64,000 nt of DNA, from the NCBI RefSeq assembly GCF_000702505.1, contig NZ_JNIM01000001.1:248001-312000 (forward strand), in the 5' to 3' direction. The translations under genes were made by a program, and so were the position numbers. A model generated the notes under the pieces. That model had not been told where the DNA came from. It worked only from the letters and a program-made list of their open reading frames with translations, and made no database searches. Of this stretch, positions 9,239-18,810 are shown piece by piece. Each line of letters opens with the position of its first letter. The first letter of the stretch is position 1. This DNA is from Thermogemmatispora carboxidivorans. Lineage in GTDB: Bacteria; Chloroflexota; Ktedonobacteria; Ktedonobacterales; Ktedonobacteraceae.

Positions 9239-10135
9239 CTACAGCTCGCCCGCGCCGGCTACCACCTCAAGAATCTGCGTCGTAATGCTGGCCTGGCGGG
9301 CCTTGTTGTAGGCCAGCGTCAGATCATCGACCAGCTCGTTGGCATTGTCGGTAGCGTTCTTCATCGCCACCATACGCGCCGACTCCTCGCTGGCCCGGGC
9401 CTCAAGCAGCGCCAGATAGACCTGGACATCCACATAGCGCGGCAGCAGAGCCTCGAAGATGGCCTGCGGGTCCGGCTCGTAGATATAGTCAATGCGCTGA
9501 CGCTCGCTACTGCCCTCACTCCGCGGCGGCTGCACCGGCAGCAACTGGATCGCCACCGGCTGCTGCGAGGTCGTGCTCACAAAGCGAGCGTAAACCAGGT
9601 AGACAACGTCCACTTCGCCGCTTAGGAAAGCATCCATCGCCACCTGGGCCACCGCCGACGCATCGTTCATCGACGGATTATCATTCAGTTGCGTAAACTC
9701 GGCCAGCAAGTGCTGCTGCGTCCGCACAACGAAGTCGCGCCCCTTGCGACCAATAGCCACGAACGAGACAGCCGGGCGCTGCCCCTCGGCCCGCTGTACC
9801 TCTTCCTGGATCTCCAGAGCCGTCGAGGACGCTTTACGGTTAATATTGCTCGGCAGCGCGCCGCAGAAGCCGCGGTTGGGCGAGATCACAATGAGGCCGA
9901 CGCGCTTCACCGGACGGCTGCGTAGCAAGGCCAGCTCACTGCCCACATCCTCGCCGGCCACCGTCGCCAGGCGTGACACCAGCTCTCGAATCTGCTCCGC
10001 ATAAGGGCGCGCCCGCTGTACCCGCTCCTGTGCGCGCCGCATGCGGCTGCTGGCGATCATCTGGAAGGTGCGCGTGATCTGAGCAATATTCTTGACCGTC
10101 CTGATGCGCCGCCGAATCTCGCGGGTTGATGGCAT
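9239..10135 (-). CDS. atpG: F1 ATP synthase gamma subunit
   Basis: The 298-residue gamma subunit starts with REIRRRIRTVKNIAQITRTFQMIASSRMRRAQ, the conserved N-terminal helix of the central shaft, and ends with ITTQILEVVAGAGEL, the matching C-terminal helix. The middle holds the Rossmann-like domain (VGLIVISPNRGFCGALPSNINR). It couples c-ring rotation to catalysis in beta. It lies 19 bases after atpA and uses the normal operon order. Confidence 0.96.
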   Translation of the reverse strand: MPSTREIRRRIRTVKNIAQITRTFQMIASSRMRRAQERVQRARPYAEQIRELVSRLATVAGEDVGSELALLRSRPVKRVGLIVISPNRGFCGALPSNINRKASSTALEIQEEVQRAEGQRPAVSFVAIGRKGRDFVVRTQQHLLAEFTQLNDNPSMNDASAVAQVAMDAFLSGEVDVVYLVYARFVSTTSQQPVAIQLLPVQPPRSEGSSERQRIDYIYEPDPQAIFEALLPRYVDVQVYLALLEARASEESARMVAMKNATDNANELVDDLTLAYNKARQASITTQILEVVAGAGEL

Positions 10136-10154
10136 AGCTCTCTCCGCCTCCTAG

Positions 10155-11720
10155 CTAGCTAGCTGCTGCTGCTGCTTGAGCCTTCTGCGGCTGCGGTGCG
10201 GCGGTCTTCTTGAACTCCTCAATAGCGGCTCGCAGACGTGCCAGCAGATCGTCGGACATATTGTTGCGCTGCTTGACCGACTTCTCGATGATCTCCTGAC
10301 CGATCTCTGGGTGGTTGGCCTCCATATAGCGATGGAAAGCCGCCTCCCACTCCTGGATCAGCTCCAGAGGCACATCGTCGAGGTAGCCCTGTGTTGCAGC
10401 GTAGATGATCATCACCTGCTTCTCCACCTCAAGCGGCTGGTACTGTTTCTGCTTGAGGATCTCTGTCAGGCGCTGACCGCGCTCGATGCGGGCGCGCGTG
10501 GCCTTATCGAGGTCGGAAGCGAACTGGGCGAAGGCTGCCAGCTCGCGGAACTGAGCCAGATCCAGGCGCAGCGAGCCAGCCACCTGACGCATAGCGCGTG
10601 TCTGGGCGCTGCTGCCCACGCGCGAGACCGAGATACCGACGTTAATCGCCGGGCGGATACCGGCGTTAAACAGGTCGGTCTCCAGGAAGATCTGGCCGTC
10701 GGTGATTGAAATGACGTTGGTCGGAATATAGGCCGAGATATCGTTAGCCTTCGTCTCAATGATTGGCAAAGCGGTCAAGGAGCCGCCGCCGTAGTCCTCG
10801 TTCAGGCGAGCTGCGCGCTCCAGCAGGCGCGAATGCAAGTAGAAGACATCACCGGGGTAGGCCTCGCGGCCTGGTGGGCGGCGGATGATCAGCGAAATGT
10901 TGCGGTAGGCCTCGGCGTGCTTCGTCAAATCGTCGTAGACGATCAGCGCATCGCGGCCCGACTCCATAAACTCCTCGCCAATCGCGCAGCCAACGTAAGG
11001 GGCGATATACTTCATCGGGGCCGGATCAGCCGCGCCGGCCACCACTACGATCGTATGCTCCATCGCCCCATACTTCTCCAGGGTCGCGATAGTGCGCGCC
11101 ACCGAAGAATTCTTCTGGCCGATGGCCACATAGATGCAGATCAGATCTTTGCCCTTCTGGTTAATGATCGTATCGATAGCGATGGCCGTCTTACCGGTCT
11201 GGCGGTCGCCAATGATCAGCTCGCGCTGGCCGCGACCGATAGGGATCATCGCATCGATGGCCTTAATACCGGTCTGCACTGGTGTATTCACCGAGCGGCG
11301 CGTAATCACGCCGGGAGCCACGCGCTCGATCGGGCGCCGCTTATTGGTAATGATCGGCCCCTTATCGTCGATAGGCTCGCCGAGGGCATTGACCACGCGC
11401 CCGATCAGAGCGTCGCCGACGGGGACCGAAATCACCTGACCGGTCGTGCGCACCTCATCATCCTCGCGCAGCTCAGTATAGTCGCCGAGGATGATGATAC
11501 CGACCGTTTCCTCCTCCAGGTTGAAGGCCATGCCCTTCAGCCCGGTGCGGGGGAAATCTACCAACTCCAGATATTTCACATCCTGCAAGCCATAGACGCG
11601 GGCGATGCCGTCCTGGACGGCGATCACGGTCCCGACGCTGGCCGTGGCAGGCTGGCTTTGATCGAAGCCAACAATATTGCGTTCGATGATGGCACTGATT
11701 TCATCTGCCCACGATGCCAT
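10155..11720 (-). CDS. atpA: F1 ATP synthase alpha subunit
   Basis: The 521-residue alpha subunit contains the P-loop [14 protein letters not shown], the [29 protein letters not shown] segment and [30 protein letters not shown]. It binds nucleotide non-catalytically at the alpha/beta interface. The C-terminus has an Ala/Gln-rich tail. A GAGGAGG ribosome binding site precedes ATG 11720. A 434-base noncoding spacer separates it from atpH upstream, which is unusual inside an atp operon. Confidence 0.97.
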   Translation of the reverse strand: MASWADEISAIIERNIVGFDQSQPATASVGTVIAVQDGIARVYGLQDVKYLELVDFPRTGLKGMAFNLEEETVGIIILGDYTELREDDEVRTTGQVISVPVGDALIGRVVNALGEPIDDKGPIITNKRRPIERVAPGVITRRSVNTPVQTGIKAIDAMIPIGRGQRELIIGDRQTGKTAIAIDTIINQKGKDLICIYVAIGQKNSSVARTIATLEKYGAMEHTIVVVAGAADPAPMKYIAPYVGCAIGEEFMESGRDALIVYDDLTKHAEAYRNISLIIRRPPGREAYPGDVFYLHSRLLERAARLNEDYGGGSLTALPIIETKANDISAYIPTNVISITDGQIFLETDLFNAGIRPAINVGISVSRVGSSAQTRAMRQVAGSLRLDLAQFRELAAFAQFASDLDKATRARIERGQRLTEILKQKQYQPLEVEKQVMIIYAATQGYLDDVPLELIQEWEAAFHRYMEANHPEIGQEIIEKSVKQRNNMSDDLLARLRAAIEEFKKTAAPQPQKAQAAAAAS

Positions 11721-12154
11721 CGTCTTTCCTCCTCAGGTAATCTCTCCTCGCCATAGAGGCCAGCCGGAACAAGAAAGAAGCCGATCCACGCAGGCGCCAG
11801 GCAGAGAAGCGAAGCGGCATGCGTGTACAGGCCAACCCGGCGTAAGCCTGCTGTGCCGGCCTCAGACTGAGCGGACGGCGGGCAACAACAAGGCGGACCA
11901 GCAGACAGCAGGGCAGCCGGCCCGTTACGGACGAGAGCGAGCGATGGGCAAAACGCTAAAGTACAGATTCACCAACTGGCGAACGAGAAGCAACAAATGA
12001 ACAAGCGAGCAAGCAAAAGAGCAACGGCCAGCAACCAGAGAGAGGGTCGAGGAGCCGACACCTCAACACGCAAGCCGACAAACCTCCTGCCTGCAGCGCG
12101 CCAGTCAGCCGGGCGAGAGCAGGCAAGCGAGTCTATGTGAGCCTGATCCCTGCT
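11721..12154. other. 434-base spacer inside the atp operon
   Basis: There is no gene with coding character between atpH and atpA. The + strand is rich in GAGC/AAGC/AACAA-type purine runs around 11930-12060. I see no clear promoter or terminator. A long untranslated segment here could hold an internal promoter or processing site for the F1 genes, but nothing in the sequence proves it. Confidence 0.7.
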
Positions 12155-12799
12155 CTACTGAGTGCGTGTCGGCTCAGGGCGGTCCCTGGCTGGTGGGTCG
12201 TTGACCGTCGCCAATTCGGCGGGCAGGTCCAGCGAAGCCAGCAGTTCAGAACTATGGGCGGCAGTCTCCTGCAGCAAGCGCTGCTGAAGGGTAGCCAGCC
12301 GATGCTGGACGCTGGCATCGATGACCTCATCGCCGACGCGGGCGATAATCCCTCCCAGAATCTCCGGCTCGACCTTTGTCTGCAGGATAATCTGTTTTCC
12401 AGTTCTTCGCTCTAACGCCTGCTTCACACGCTGAAGCGCGGCCTCATCGAGAGGAGCCGCCGTAATCACCTCGGCGATGGCCTGGTTCTTATACCGAAGT
12501 ACGAGCTGTTCGAGTTCGCGCGCAATATTCGGCATCAACTCGACCAGATTACGCTGGACCACCAGCAATGCGAGATTGAGCGACGTCGGCAGAACCCGCG
12601 ACGCAAGCGCCTGACGCAGCGCCTGCTCCTTGCGCGCCAGGGGGATTTTCGGCTCGCTCAGCAGATAGGCCATCTTGCGCTGAGCAAACAGTTCAGCGAT
12701 GGAACGCACCTCGTCGAGAGTGCGATCAATCGTCTGCTGCTGCCGCGCGATAGTGAAGATAGCTTCAGCGTAGCGGCGTGCGATCGCTCCCTTAAGCAT
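12155..12799 (-). CDS. atpH: F1 ATP synthase delta subunit
   Basis: The 214-residue OSCP/delta family protein contains RRYAEAIFTIARQ near the N-terminus, a six-helix N-domain, and the C-terminal strand pair with KVEPEILGGIIARVGDEVIDASVQHRL. It forms the peripheral stalk cap on F1. The protein is about 30 residues longer than usual, with an extra C-terminal tail after the normal end (about residue 180). The start codon overlaps the atpF stop (TAATG). Confidence 0.93.
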   Translation of the reverse strand: MLKGAIARRYAEAIFTIARQQQTIDRTLDEVRSIAELFAQRKMAYLLSEPKIPLARKEQALRQALASRVLPTSLNLALLVVQRNLVELMPNIARELEQLVLRYKNQAIAEVITAAPLDEAALQRVKQALERRTGKQIILQTKVEPEILGGIIARVGDEVIDASVQHRLATLQQRLLQETAAHSSELLASLDLPAELATVNDPPARDRPEPTRTQ

Positions 12800-13326
12800 T
12801 ACTGTCCCTTCGTAGCCTGGCTGGCATTGACGAACTCTTCAACCAGGCGGCGGTTATCACTGCTATCGACGGACTTACTGATCACCTTCCCGGCGGCTGC
12901 GATCGAGAGATTGACCACCAGGCGGCTCAGGTCGGCACGAGCGCGAGCGGCCTCCTGGCGGATACGCTCAACCTGCTGCTGCTCGATCTGGCGGGCGCGC
13001 GCCAGGGCCTCCTCCTCGATGCGACGGGCCTCGCGCTCGGCGGCGCGCTGCGCGTTAGCGATGACCTCCTGGGCCTCGCGACGCGCCTCGGCCAGCAGCT
13101 GCTCGGCGCGGGCGGTGGCATTCTTCAGCTCCTCCCGCGCTCGCTCGGCGTTCTCGATGCCCTCGCGGATAATGGCGGCGCGTCTATCAAGCATGCGCTG
13201 AACAATGGGCAAAGCCCACTTGCGCAGAAGAATCAGCACAATGATGAAGCTAACGAGCTGCGAGAGGAAGGCAAAGGTATTGATACCCAGGCCCTCCAGC
13301 GGACTCGCTGCGAGAATCAAAGTCAC
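12799..13326 (-). CDS. atpF: F0 ATP synthase b subunit
   Basis: The 175-residue b subunit has one N-terminal membrane helix (about residues 15-36, TFAFLSQLVSFIIVLILLRKW) and a long Ala/Arg/Glu-rich coiled coil (NAERAREELKNATARAEQLL onward). It forms the peripheral stalk that links F0 to the delta subunit. Family length and composition fit well. It overlaps atpH by one base and lies 312 bases after atpE. Confidence 0.94.
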   Translation of the reverse strand: MTLILAASPLEGLGINTFAFLSQLVSFIIVLILLRKWALPIVQRMLDRRAAIIREGIENAERAREELKNATARAEQLLAEARREAQEVIANAQRAAEREARRIEEEALARARQIEQQQVERIRQEAARARADLSRLVVNLSIAAAGKVISKSVDSSDNRRLVEEFVNASQATKGQ

Positions 13327-13638
13327 GCCGACCCCCTCCTTTTTTCTTCAAGGCATTCAGTGGTCGCCCTCCATGCGGGTAGGCCAGCGGAGAGACCGAT
13401 CAAAAAAATCCTGAGAAACATCACATTCCTCGCCCTCCCTCGAACGGGGAGGGAGGAAGAACAGGGTTCGAGATGGTGCTGGGCGTGAGGGACGTTGGAC
13501 ATACCCGCATCGTCAGGCGCACTACGTGCGTTCGTTTCAGCAAGCAGGACGAGCAGCCCGCGAGGCACTCCGGGCGGAGCCGGGCGCCTACTTCGATGCG
13601 ACGGGCCAGCTCGTCTTGTCCTTGCCTGCCCCTACAGC
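13327..13638. other. 312-base spacer between atpE and atpF
   Basis: No gene is seen. On the minus strand, reading from atpE, a C/G hairpin (CCCTCC with GGAGGG around 13431-13455) is followed about 25 bases later by a run of seven T. This could partly stop or pause transcription after atpE and raise the c-subunit message relative to the rest. Confidence 0.55.
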
Positions 13639-13944
<306 letters not shown>

Positions 13945-14069
13945 TCAGCCTGCGCTGCACCCGCGTTGATGTGAACCCGCGACACTCGGAACAATCGGGC
14001 GGGCGCGTTCACAAGAGAACCTCCCCGACCAGGCGGCTGAGGAGGCTCGCAGACGGCGAGGTGCAGGCA

Positions 14070-15008
14070 CTACGCGGCGGCCTTCTCCCCTTGTAGTACC
14101 TTCTGCTCCTCTTCGACAAGGTGCTCCTCATGAGCCTCGTGACTGGTGGTGCCGATCTCCATGAAGACCAGGGTCAGCAGGGAGAAGATCAGAGCCTGCA
14201 TCACCGCGACGAAGATCTCAAAGGGAATGAAGATGATCGCGGCAACGAATGGCAGGATGAAGGCAAACGCAGCCAGCACAAGGCTACCGGCGAAGATATT
14301 GCCAAAGAGACGGAAGGAGAAGGAAATGATACGCGCGGCTTCGGAGATGATCTCCAGCAGCCCGACAACAACATCGATAAGGCCCATCGGACCTTTGCGT
14401 AGTGCTCGGAAATTGAAGTACTTGGACAGGTGCTCTTTGGCACCCAGATGGTAGAAGCCGAAGAACTGGGTCGCCCCCACCGAAAGCAGGGCCATCGCCA
14501 CCGTCAGGTTAAGATCGGTGGTCGGCGGACGAAACCAGGGGATGATCAGGTTCGAAAGGTTGCCAAAGAGGAAATGGATCGGCCCCAACGAGAGCGGCTG
14601 ACACGAAGGCAGGAAGCCCAAGACCGGCGCGCAGTTGCCTCCCACATGGGCGACCTCCTCTCCTTTGAGCGTGCCAATGGTGTCGACACCCGGCAGCACG
14701 TCCATCAGGTTGGCGACGAGAATGAAGATGAAGAAGGAGGCGACCCACGGGAAGAAACGTGCCGCTTTGTCCTTCCGCGAGCCAACCACACCGTTGACCA
14801 GATTTACCACAAATTCGACGATCCACTCCACGAAGTTTTGAAAACCCGAGGGGATCAGCGAAGCGTTGCGTGTGCCAAAGTAGAAAAAGGCAACCAGAGC
14901 AAGAATAGTAATCCAGGTGCATAATAGCGTATTGGTTATCGGAAAGATACCGCCTGGATTCCATATCACCTCTGGTGCCAGGGATACCTCAGGAAATCTC
15001 CAGAGCAC
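14070..15008 (-). CDS. atpB: F0 ATP synthase a subunit
   Basis: The 312-residue membrane protein has the RIISFSFRLFGNIFAGSLVL helix, whose arginine is the essential proton-path residue of subunit a, and a WIVEFVVNLVNGVVG segment near the N-terminus. Several hydrophobic segments follow, and the C-terminal tail is charged (HEAHEEHLVEEEQK). A loop around residues 115-150 contains two Cys (GGNCAPVLGFLPSCQ), which may form a lineage-specific exposed loop. It lies 59 bases after the AtpI/Z-like gene. Confidence 0.95.
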   Translation of the reverse strand: MLWRFPEVSLAPEVIWNPGGIFPITNTLLCTWITILALVAFFYFGTRNASLIPSGFQNFVEWIVEFVVNLVNGVVGSRKDKAARFFPWVASFFIFILVANLMDVLPGVDTIGTLKGEEVAHVGGNCAPVLGFLPSCQPLSLGPIHFLFGNLSNLIIPWFRPPTTDLNLTVAMALLSVGATQFFGFYHLGAKEHLSKYFNFRALRKGPMGLIDVVVGLLEIISEAARIISFSFRLFGNIFAGSLVLAAFAFILPFVAAIIFIPFEIFVAVMQALIFSLLTLVFMEIGTTSHEAHEEHLVEEEQKVLQGEKAAA

Positions 15009-15067
15009 TCAATATCCTCCATCCGAATCGTGCTCTGCGTGGCCCGGTCTGTCAACGTCGACGCCGT

Positions 15068-15295
15068 CTATCTCATGCTTGAGAAGAAGATTTTAAATAA
15101 ACGGTACGCGCCGTATATTCCCGTAATCAGGCCAAGCAGCAGCCCGAGAAGTATACACAACGGTGCGGTACGCAACACGCCATCCAGGTAGTGACCAAGA
15201 ATGGCTCCTGCAGCAATGGGGACTGCGATCGTGAACCCCAATCCTCCCACTGGCCCCACGAGTTCCCACAGGGTGGGGGGAGGCTTCTTACTCAT
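15068..15295 (-). CDS. AtpI/AtpZ-like small membrane protein
   Basis: A 75-residue protein with two membrane helices (GGLGFTIAVPIAAGAILGHYLDG and ILLGLLLGLITGIYGAYRLFKI). This is the AtpI/AtpZ family pattern, a small protein encoded first in many atp operons that helps c-ring assembly or divalent ion uptake. The ATG at 15295 follows a weak AAAAGG site. It is the first gene after the promoter at 15341-15370. Confidence 0.85.
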   Translation of the reverse strand: MSKKPPPTLWELVGPVGGLGFTIAVPIAAGAILGHYLDGVLRTAPLCILLGLLLGLITGIYGAYRLFKIFFSSMR

Positions 15296-15315
15296 CCTTT
15301 TGTTGTCCCGCTTGT

Positions 15316-15339
15316 CTCACGATTATATCATACCGTGAG
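15316..15339 (-). promoter_or_regulatory. second -10 box within an inverted repeat
   Basis: A second minus-strand TATAAT with an extended TGA-TATAAT form lies at 15322-15327. It is enclosed by an inverted repeat, CTCACG (15316-15321) with CGTGAG (15334-15339). This looks like a tandem promoter or an operator at the start of the atp transcript. Confidence 0.5.
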
Positions 15340-15340
15340 G

Positions 15341-15370
15341 ATTATAGCATAAGGCTGACTGTCTGTGCAA
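15341..15370 (-). promoter_or_regulatory. main promoter of the atp operon (P1)
   Basis: On the minus strand TTGCAC (15365-15370) is followed after 18 bases by TATAAT (15341-15346), predicting a start near 15334 and a leader of about 39 bases before the AtpI/Z-like gene. The spacing and the perfect -10 box make it one of the best promoters in the window. Confidence 0.8.
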
Positions 15371-15497
15371 CGCAATGACAGCATCCCTCAAGCGCCTTCG
15401 TTCCCGGCTCGCTTCCTGTCCCAAGCCGCTTTCTCGCCTTCAGAGAGCAGGCAGCCGGAAAGCCGTGCCGCCTCGTCAATTGCGCATTTCTACGGAT

Positions 15498-15546
15498 AGC
15501 CGTGCTCGCGTCGCGGTAGTCGGGCTGCCGCGACGCGAGCACGGCT
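15498..15546. repeat. perfect 19-bp inverted repeat
   Basis: The arms at 15498-15516 and 15528-15546 are exactly complementary over 19 bp with an 11-base loop. It lies 139 bases beyond the end of the minus-strand response regulator gene and upstream of the atp promoter. There is no T-run on either side. It may be a strong U-less terminator separating the two units or a REP-like element. The rest of 15371-15684 holds nothing I recognise. Confidence 0.85.
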
Positions 15547-15684
15547 GCTCTGCTCTCCCCGGCCCTTGCTCAGCTGGGCCGTCTCTATTATTTATGGACT
15601 CTGATAGTGAGAGATCCTCTCGTGCTTGTCTGCCAGGGAAGGCTGGTCATCGGCTCTGCCCGGCCCGGTGCCAATCAGGTCAGA

Positions 15685-16368
15685 TCAGATGAGCTTGTGC
15701 TCGCGGGCCTTGCTCGCGGCCTGGGTACGGTTTGTCACCTGCAGCTTGCTCAAGATGTTGGAGACGTGGTTTTTGACGGTACCCTCGGCCAGATAGAGTT
15801 GCTGGGCGATTTCGCGATTGCTGGCTCCCTGGGCTAGTAAGCGCAGGACCTCTCGCTCGCGGACGCTCAGCCCCTCTCCCATGCCCTCGCTGCTCTGGTG
15901 CTGGCTCTGGCTCCTTTTTTCTCGCCGGCCAAACTCGATGAGCAGCTTGCTGGCGATGCTCGGTTGAATGAACGGTTCCCCCTGAGCCACCCGGCGGATG
16001 GTGGCCGCCAGCTCTTCGGCGGGCAGGTCCTTGAGCACATAGCCCGCCGCCCCGGCTTTGATGGACTCGAAGACGTAGTCGTCGTAGTCGAAGGTGGTCA
16101 GAATGATCACCTTTGCCTCCGGGTAAGCGCTCAAAATAGCGGCGGTTGCCTCCACCCCACTCATGATGGGCATCTGGATATCCATCAAGACGATGTCTGG
16201 TCCCTGGCCGGCCTGTCGCAGCTCGCGGTAGCGCCTGACCGCCTCCTCGCCGTTCGCGGCCTCGCCCACAACCTCCAGGCCTGGTTCCAGATCGAGAATT
16301 GTGCGCAGGCCCTGGCGCATCAGCGTCTGGTCCTCGCAGAGGAGAAGCCGAATAACTGGTGTCGACAC
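15685..16368 (-). CDS. NarL/LuxR-family response regulator
   Basis: The GTG start at 16368 sits six bases after GGGAGG; the longer frame would add a low-complexity, Arg-rich 59-residue tail. The 227-residue product has a receiver domain (LLLCEDQ, phospho-acceptor Asp63 in [10 protein letters not shown], conserved [26 protein letters not shown]) and a C-terminal LuxR helix-turn-helix ([39 protein letters not shown]). No histidine kinase gene is adjacent, so it is an orphan regulator in this window. It is transcribed away from the glycosyltransferase gene. Confidence 0.93.
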   Translation of the reverse strand: MSTPVIRLLLCEDQTLMRQGLRTILDLEPGLEVVGEAANGEEAVRRYRELRQAGQGPDIVLMDIQMPIMSGVEATAAILSAYPEAKVIILTTFDYDDYVFESIKAGAAGYVLKDLPAEELAATIRRVAQGEPFIQPSIASKLLIEFGRREKRSQSQHQSSEGMGEGLSVREREVLRLLAQGASNREIAQQLYLAEGTVKNHVSNILSKLQVTNRTQAASKAREHKLI

Positions 16369-16755
16369 TGCTGACCTCCCTCTTCTGTCTAACTGGCGGC
16401 TGGCGGGGGGCTGGTGGCCGCTGCTTCGTCGCTCTAATCCTTGCTGCTTCCTCTCCCTCTTCTTGGGCTGCGACCCCTTCCCTCTATAGGATATTCTATC
16501 TCTTCTGCTGAGAGATGAACAGTGAAATCTCTGTCGCGCGCACAAATTTTGTCGAGGCTTAACGGGTTCTTTGAGGGAATTTTACAGAGCTATAACGCTG
16601 CTGGCTGAAGATTCTCTTGAGAAGTGTTGTAGGGAGGCTCCGAGGGAGGGCTAGCCGGGGTCAGGGCTAGTGGTTGCCCTGGTCTGCCCGCAGCGATGAG
16701 GCGCGGAAGGGAAGAGGCGAGGACGGTGTAGAGCAGGAGACAAAGGAGGACTGCG
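16369..16755. other. 387-base divergent intergenic region
   Basis: This region lies between the divergent response regulator and glycosyltransferase genes. A TATAAC box on the + strand at 16591-16596 with a weak upstream element is the only promoter candidate for the glycosyltransferase. No RNA gene or repeat was recognised. Confidence 0.4.
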
Positions 16756-17928
16756 ATGCGGGTTGCGATTATTACTGAGAATTTCTTGCCCAAGCTAGAT
16801 GGGGTGACGCGCACGCTGGCGCGGCTCCTCTCTCATCTTGAGACCAGCGGTCACCGAGCGCTCTTGTTAGGCCCGCGCTGTGGAATGCATGAGTATGCCG
16901 GAGCGGAGATTGTGACGACGCCCGGTTTGCCGCTGCCTTTCTACCCAGAACTCAGGTTCAACTTTTTCCGTCCTCTCTTTGTGAAGAAGCTCCAGGAGTT
17001 CCAGCCGGATATCATCCATGTTGTTGATCCCGTCGTGCTGGGTGCCGTGGGGGTGGCCGTGGCCAGGCTGCTGCGGCGCCCCCTTGTCTCTTCCTACCAT
17101 ACCAATCTTGCCGCCTATTGTCGTCACTTTGGCTTTCCCTGGGCAACAGGCCCTATGTGGCGCTACAATCGCTTTCTGCACAATCACTGCTCTCTGACCT
17201 TCTGTCCGTCTCCTTCAACGGCCAGAGCTTTGCGCTGTCAGGGCTTTCAGCGTGTGCGGCTCTGGCCCCGCGGTGTGGACAGCACGCTCTTTCGGCCTGA
17301 ACGTCGCCGCTCGGCCCTGCGCGCCGCCTGGCTGGGTACTACTGAGGAGGGGGAAGACGAGCGCTGTGTCTTGCTCTATGTAGGGCGCATCTCGCGCGAG
17401 AAGAATCTCTTGTTGTTGGCTAATGCTTATCGCCAGCTGGATCATCGTCACTGCCATCTGGTTGTGGTTGGTGGAGGGCCGGCCATGACGGAGCTGCGCC
17501 AGGCTCTGGCTGGGCTGCCAGTTACTTTTACCGGCTATCTCAGTGGTGAAGCCCTGGCGGAGGCCTACGCTTCTGCCGATGTCTTTGCCTTCCCGTCGGC
17601 CACCGAGACCTTTGGCCAGGTGGTCCTTGAGGCAATGGCCTCCGGCCTGCCAGTGGTCGCGCTGCAAGCCGACGGAGTCTGCGATCTGGTAGTTCCGCAG
17701 GAGCAGGGCCTGCTGCTGGACCCCGCTGGTCTTAGCCCGGAGGCCCAGGTCGCCGTCTATCGGCAATTGCTCGCTCGCCTGATCTATGAGCGAGCGACAC
17801 GCGAGCGCATGCGCTCCGCAGCGCTCGCTCAGGCTGCCAGATATAGCTGGTATGAGGCGATGGAGTCGCTGCTGCGTGGCTATGAGGAAGTGATTCGACA
17901 GCGAGAGCAGACGCTGCTGGCGGCTTGA
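16756..17928 (+). CDS. GT4-family glycosyltransferase
   Basis: The 390-residue GT-B enzyme opens with MRVAIITENFLPKLDGVTRT, a hallmark of the GT4 mannosyltransferase/sulfoquinovosyltransferase (SqdX, MgtA-like) group. It has SYHTNLAAYCRHFGFPW, LWPRGVDSTLFRP, the C-terminal donor site LLYVGRISREKNLLLL, and the EX7E-type element in TETFGQVVLEAMASGLPVVA. It probably transfers a sugar from a nucleotide donor to a membrane lipid at the cytoplasmic face. AGGAGG precedes the ATG. The next gene, a PAP2-like membrane protein, is 68 bases downstream on the same strand and may work on the same lipid. Confidence 0.88.
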   Translation: MRVAIITENFLPKLDGVTRTLARLLSHLETSGHRALLLGPRCGMHEYAGAEIVTTPGLPLPFYPELRFNFFRPLFVKKLQEFQPDIIHVVDPVVLGAVGVAVARLLRRPLVSSYHTNLAAYCRHFGFPWATGPMWRYNRFLHNHCSLTFCPSPSTARALRCQGFQRVRLWPRGVDSTLFRPERRRSALRAAWLGTTEEGEDERCVLLYVGRISREKNLLLLANAYRQLDHRHCHLVVVGGGPAMTELRQALAGLPVTFTGYLSGEALAEAYASADVFAFPSATETFGQVVLEAMASGLPVVALQADGVCDLVVPQEQGLLLDPAGLSPEAQVAVYRQLLARLIYERATRERMRSAALAQAARYSWYEAMESLLRGYEEVIRQREQTLLAA

Positions 17929-17996
17929 TGGGGTCCACCCGCCGAGTGGTGGGTATCCTGAAACTGGACCGCTGCCGGCCTGCGTAGGATGCGGCC

Positions 17997-18722
17997 ATGA
18001 AGTTACAGGAAGAAAGAGGCCCGATGTCCAAATTGATCCCTGAAACTGCCCTCGATAGAGCTGGCGGGCGCCTGGCTCTGGCTCAGGAAGATTCCCAGGT
18101 GTTTGCCGATCCTCAACCACTGAGGCCTGGGCCTTCGGCATATGTTTTGCGCCTCGCGCGCGGCATTTCGTTGGTCTGTTCACCGGCTGCTATCTCGGTC
18201 CCCTTTGTGCTGCTGGTGGCCCTCTATCGCTGCTCCTCGCTCTGGCCTGCGCTCGGCTTTGCTCTCCTGACGCTGGGCTTCGTCTGTGCTGGTCCCCTGT
18301 TCTATGTACTTCTGGCTATGCGCCTGGGGCTGGTGAGCGATCTGGACCTCACGCGCCGCCATGAGCGCTGGCATCCCTTCCTCGTCAGTCTCCTCTCCTA
18401 TGGTCTAGGATTGCTCTTGCTCCTCCTGTTGCATGCGCCGCGGAGCCTGGAGCTGGCGCTGAGCCTGACCTTGCTGCTGGGGTTGCTGCTCCTGCTGATT
18501 ACTCTCTGGTGGAAGATCAGCATTCACGCGGCGACGCTAGCTGGAGCGGCTACGGTCTTGACCGCCCTCTATGGCCTGGTTTTTCTGCCATCCTTCCTTC
18601 TGCTGGTGCTCGTCTGCTGGTCACGGGTGGCGTTAGGACGCCATACCCCTGCTCAGGTAATCAGCGGGGCCCTTCTCAGCATGAGTCTGGCTCTGGGCCT
18701 GCTCCTACTGGTGGGTCTCTAA
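17997..18722 (+). CDS. PAP2-like integral membrane protein
   Basis: The 241-residue protein has about six membrane segments rich in Leu. The C-terminal part resembles a PAP2 phosphatase with partly altered motifs: KISIHAA in place of PSGHA and SRVALGRHTPAQVISG in place of SRxxxxxHxxxD, so the third-motif aspartate is Gln. It could be a lipid phosphatase relative or a degenerate member without activity. Two starts are plausible: 17997 (AGGA seven bases upstream) and 18024. It follows the glycosyltransferase, which suggests a role in lipid or polyprenyl phosphate turnover. Confidence 0.7.
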   Translation: MKLQEERGPMSKLIPETALDRAGGRLALAQEDSQVFADPQPLRPGPSAYVLRLARGISLVCSPAAISVPFVLLVALYRCSSLWPALGFALLTLGFVCAGPLFYVLLAMRLGLVSDLDLTRRHERWHPFLVSLLSYGLGLLLLLLLHAPRSLELALSLTLLLGLLLLLITLWWKISIHAATLAGAATVLTALYGLVFLPSFLLLVLVCWSRVALGRHTPAQVISGALLSMSLALGLLLLVGL

Positions 18723-18779
18723 ATCTGCGCCTCTTCCCCGGTCCAGTTCCGGCGTCGAGCCGGCTTGCTGGCGGTGAAG

Positions 18780-18810
18780 GGCCAGGGCGACCATTTCCAC
18801 GGCCCTGGCC
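18780..18810 (+). terminator. GC-rich hairpin after the PAP2-like gene
   Basis: A 9-bp stem (18780-18788 with 18802-18810) and 13-base loop lie 57 bases after the PAP2-like stop; no T-run. The rest of 18723-19228 shows no convincing gene: a 79-codon frame at 18832-19071 lacks family features. Confidence 0.45.

Noticed and set aside
10833..11756. A 300-codon plus-strand frame opposite atpA, and similar ones opposite fakA and the FtsH-like gene
   Set aside because: Antisense shadows of well-identified genes, with no ribosome binding site or domain.
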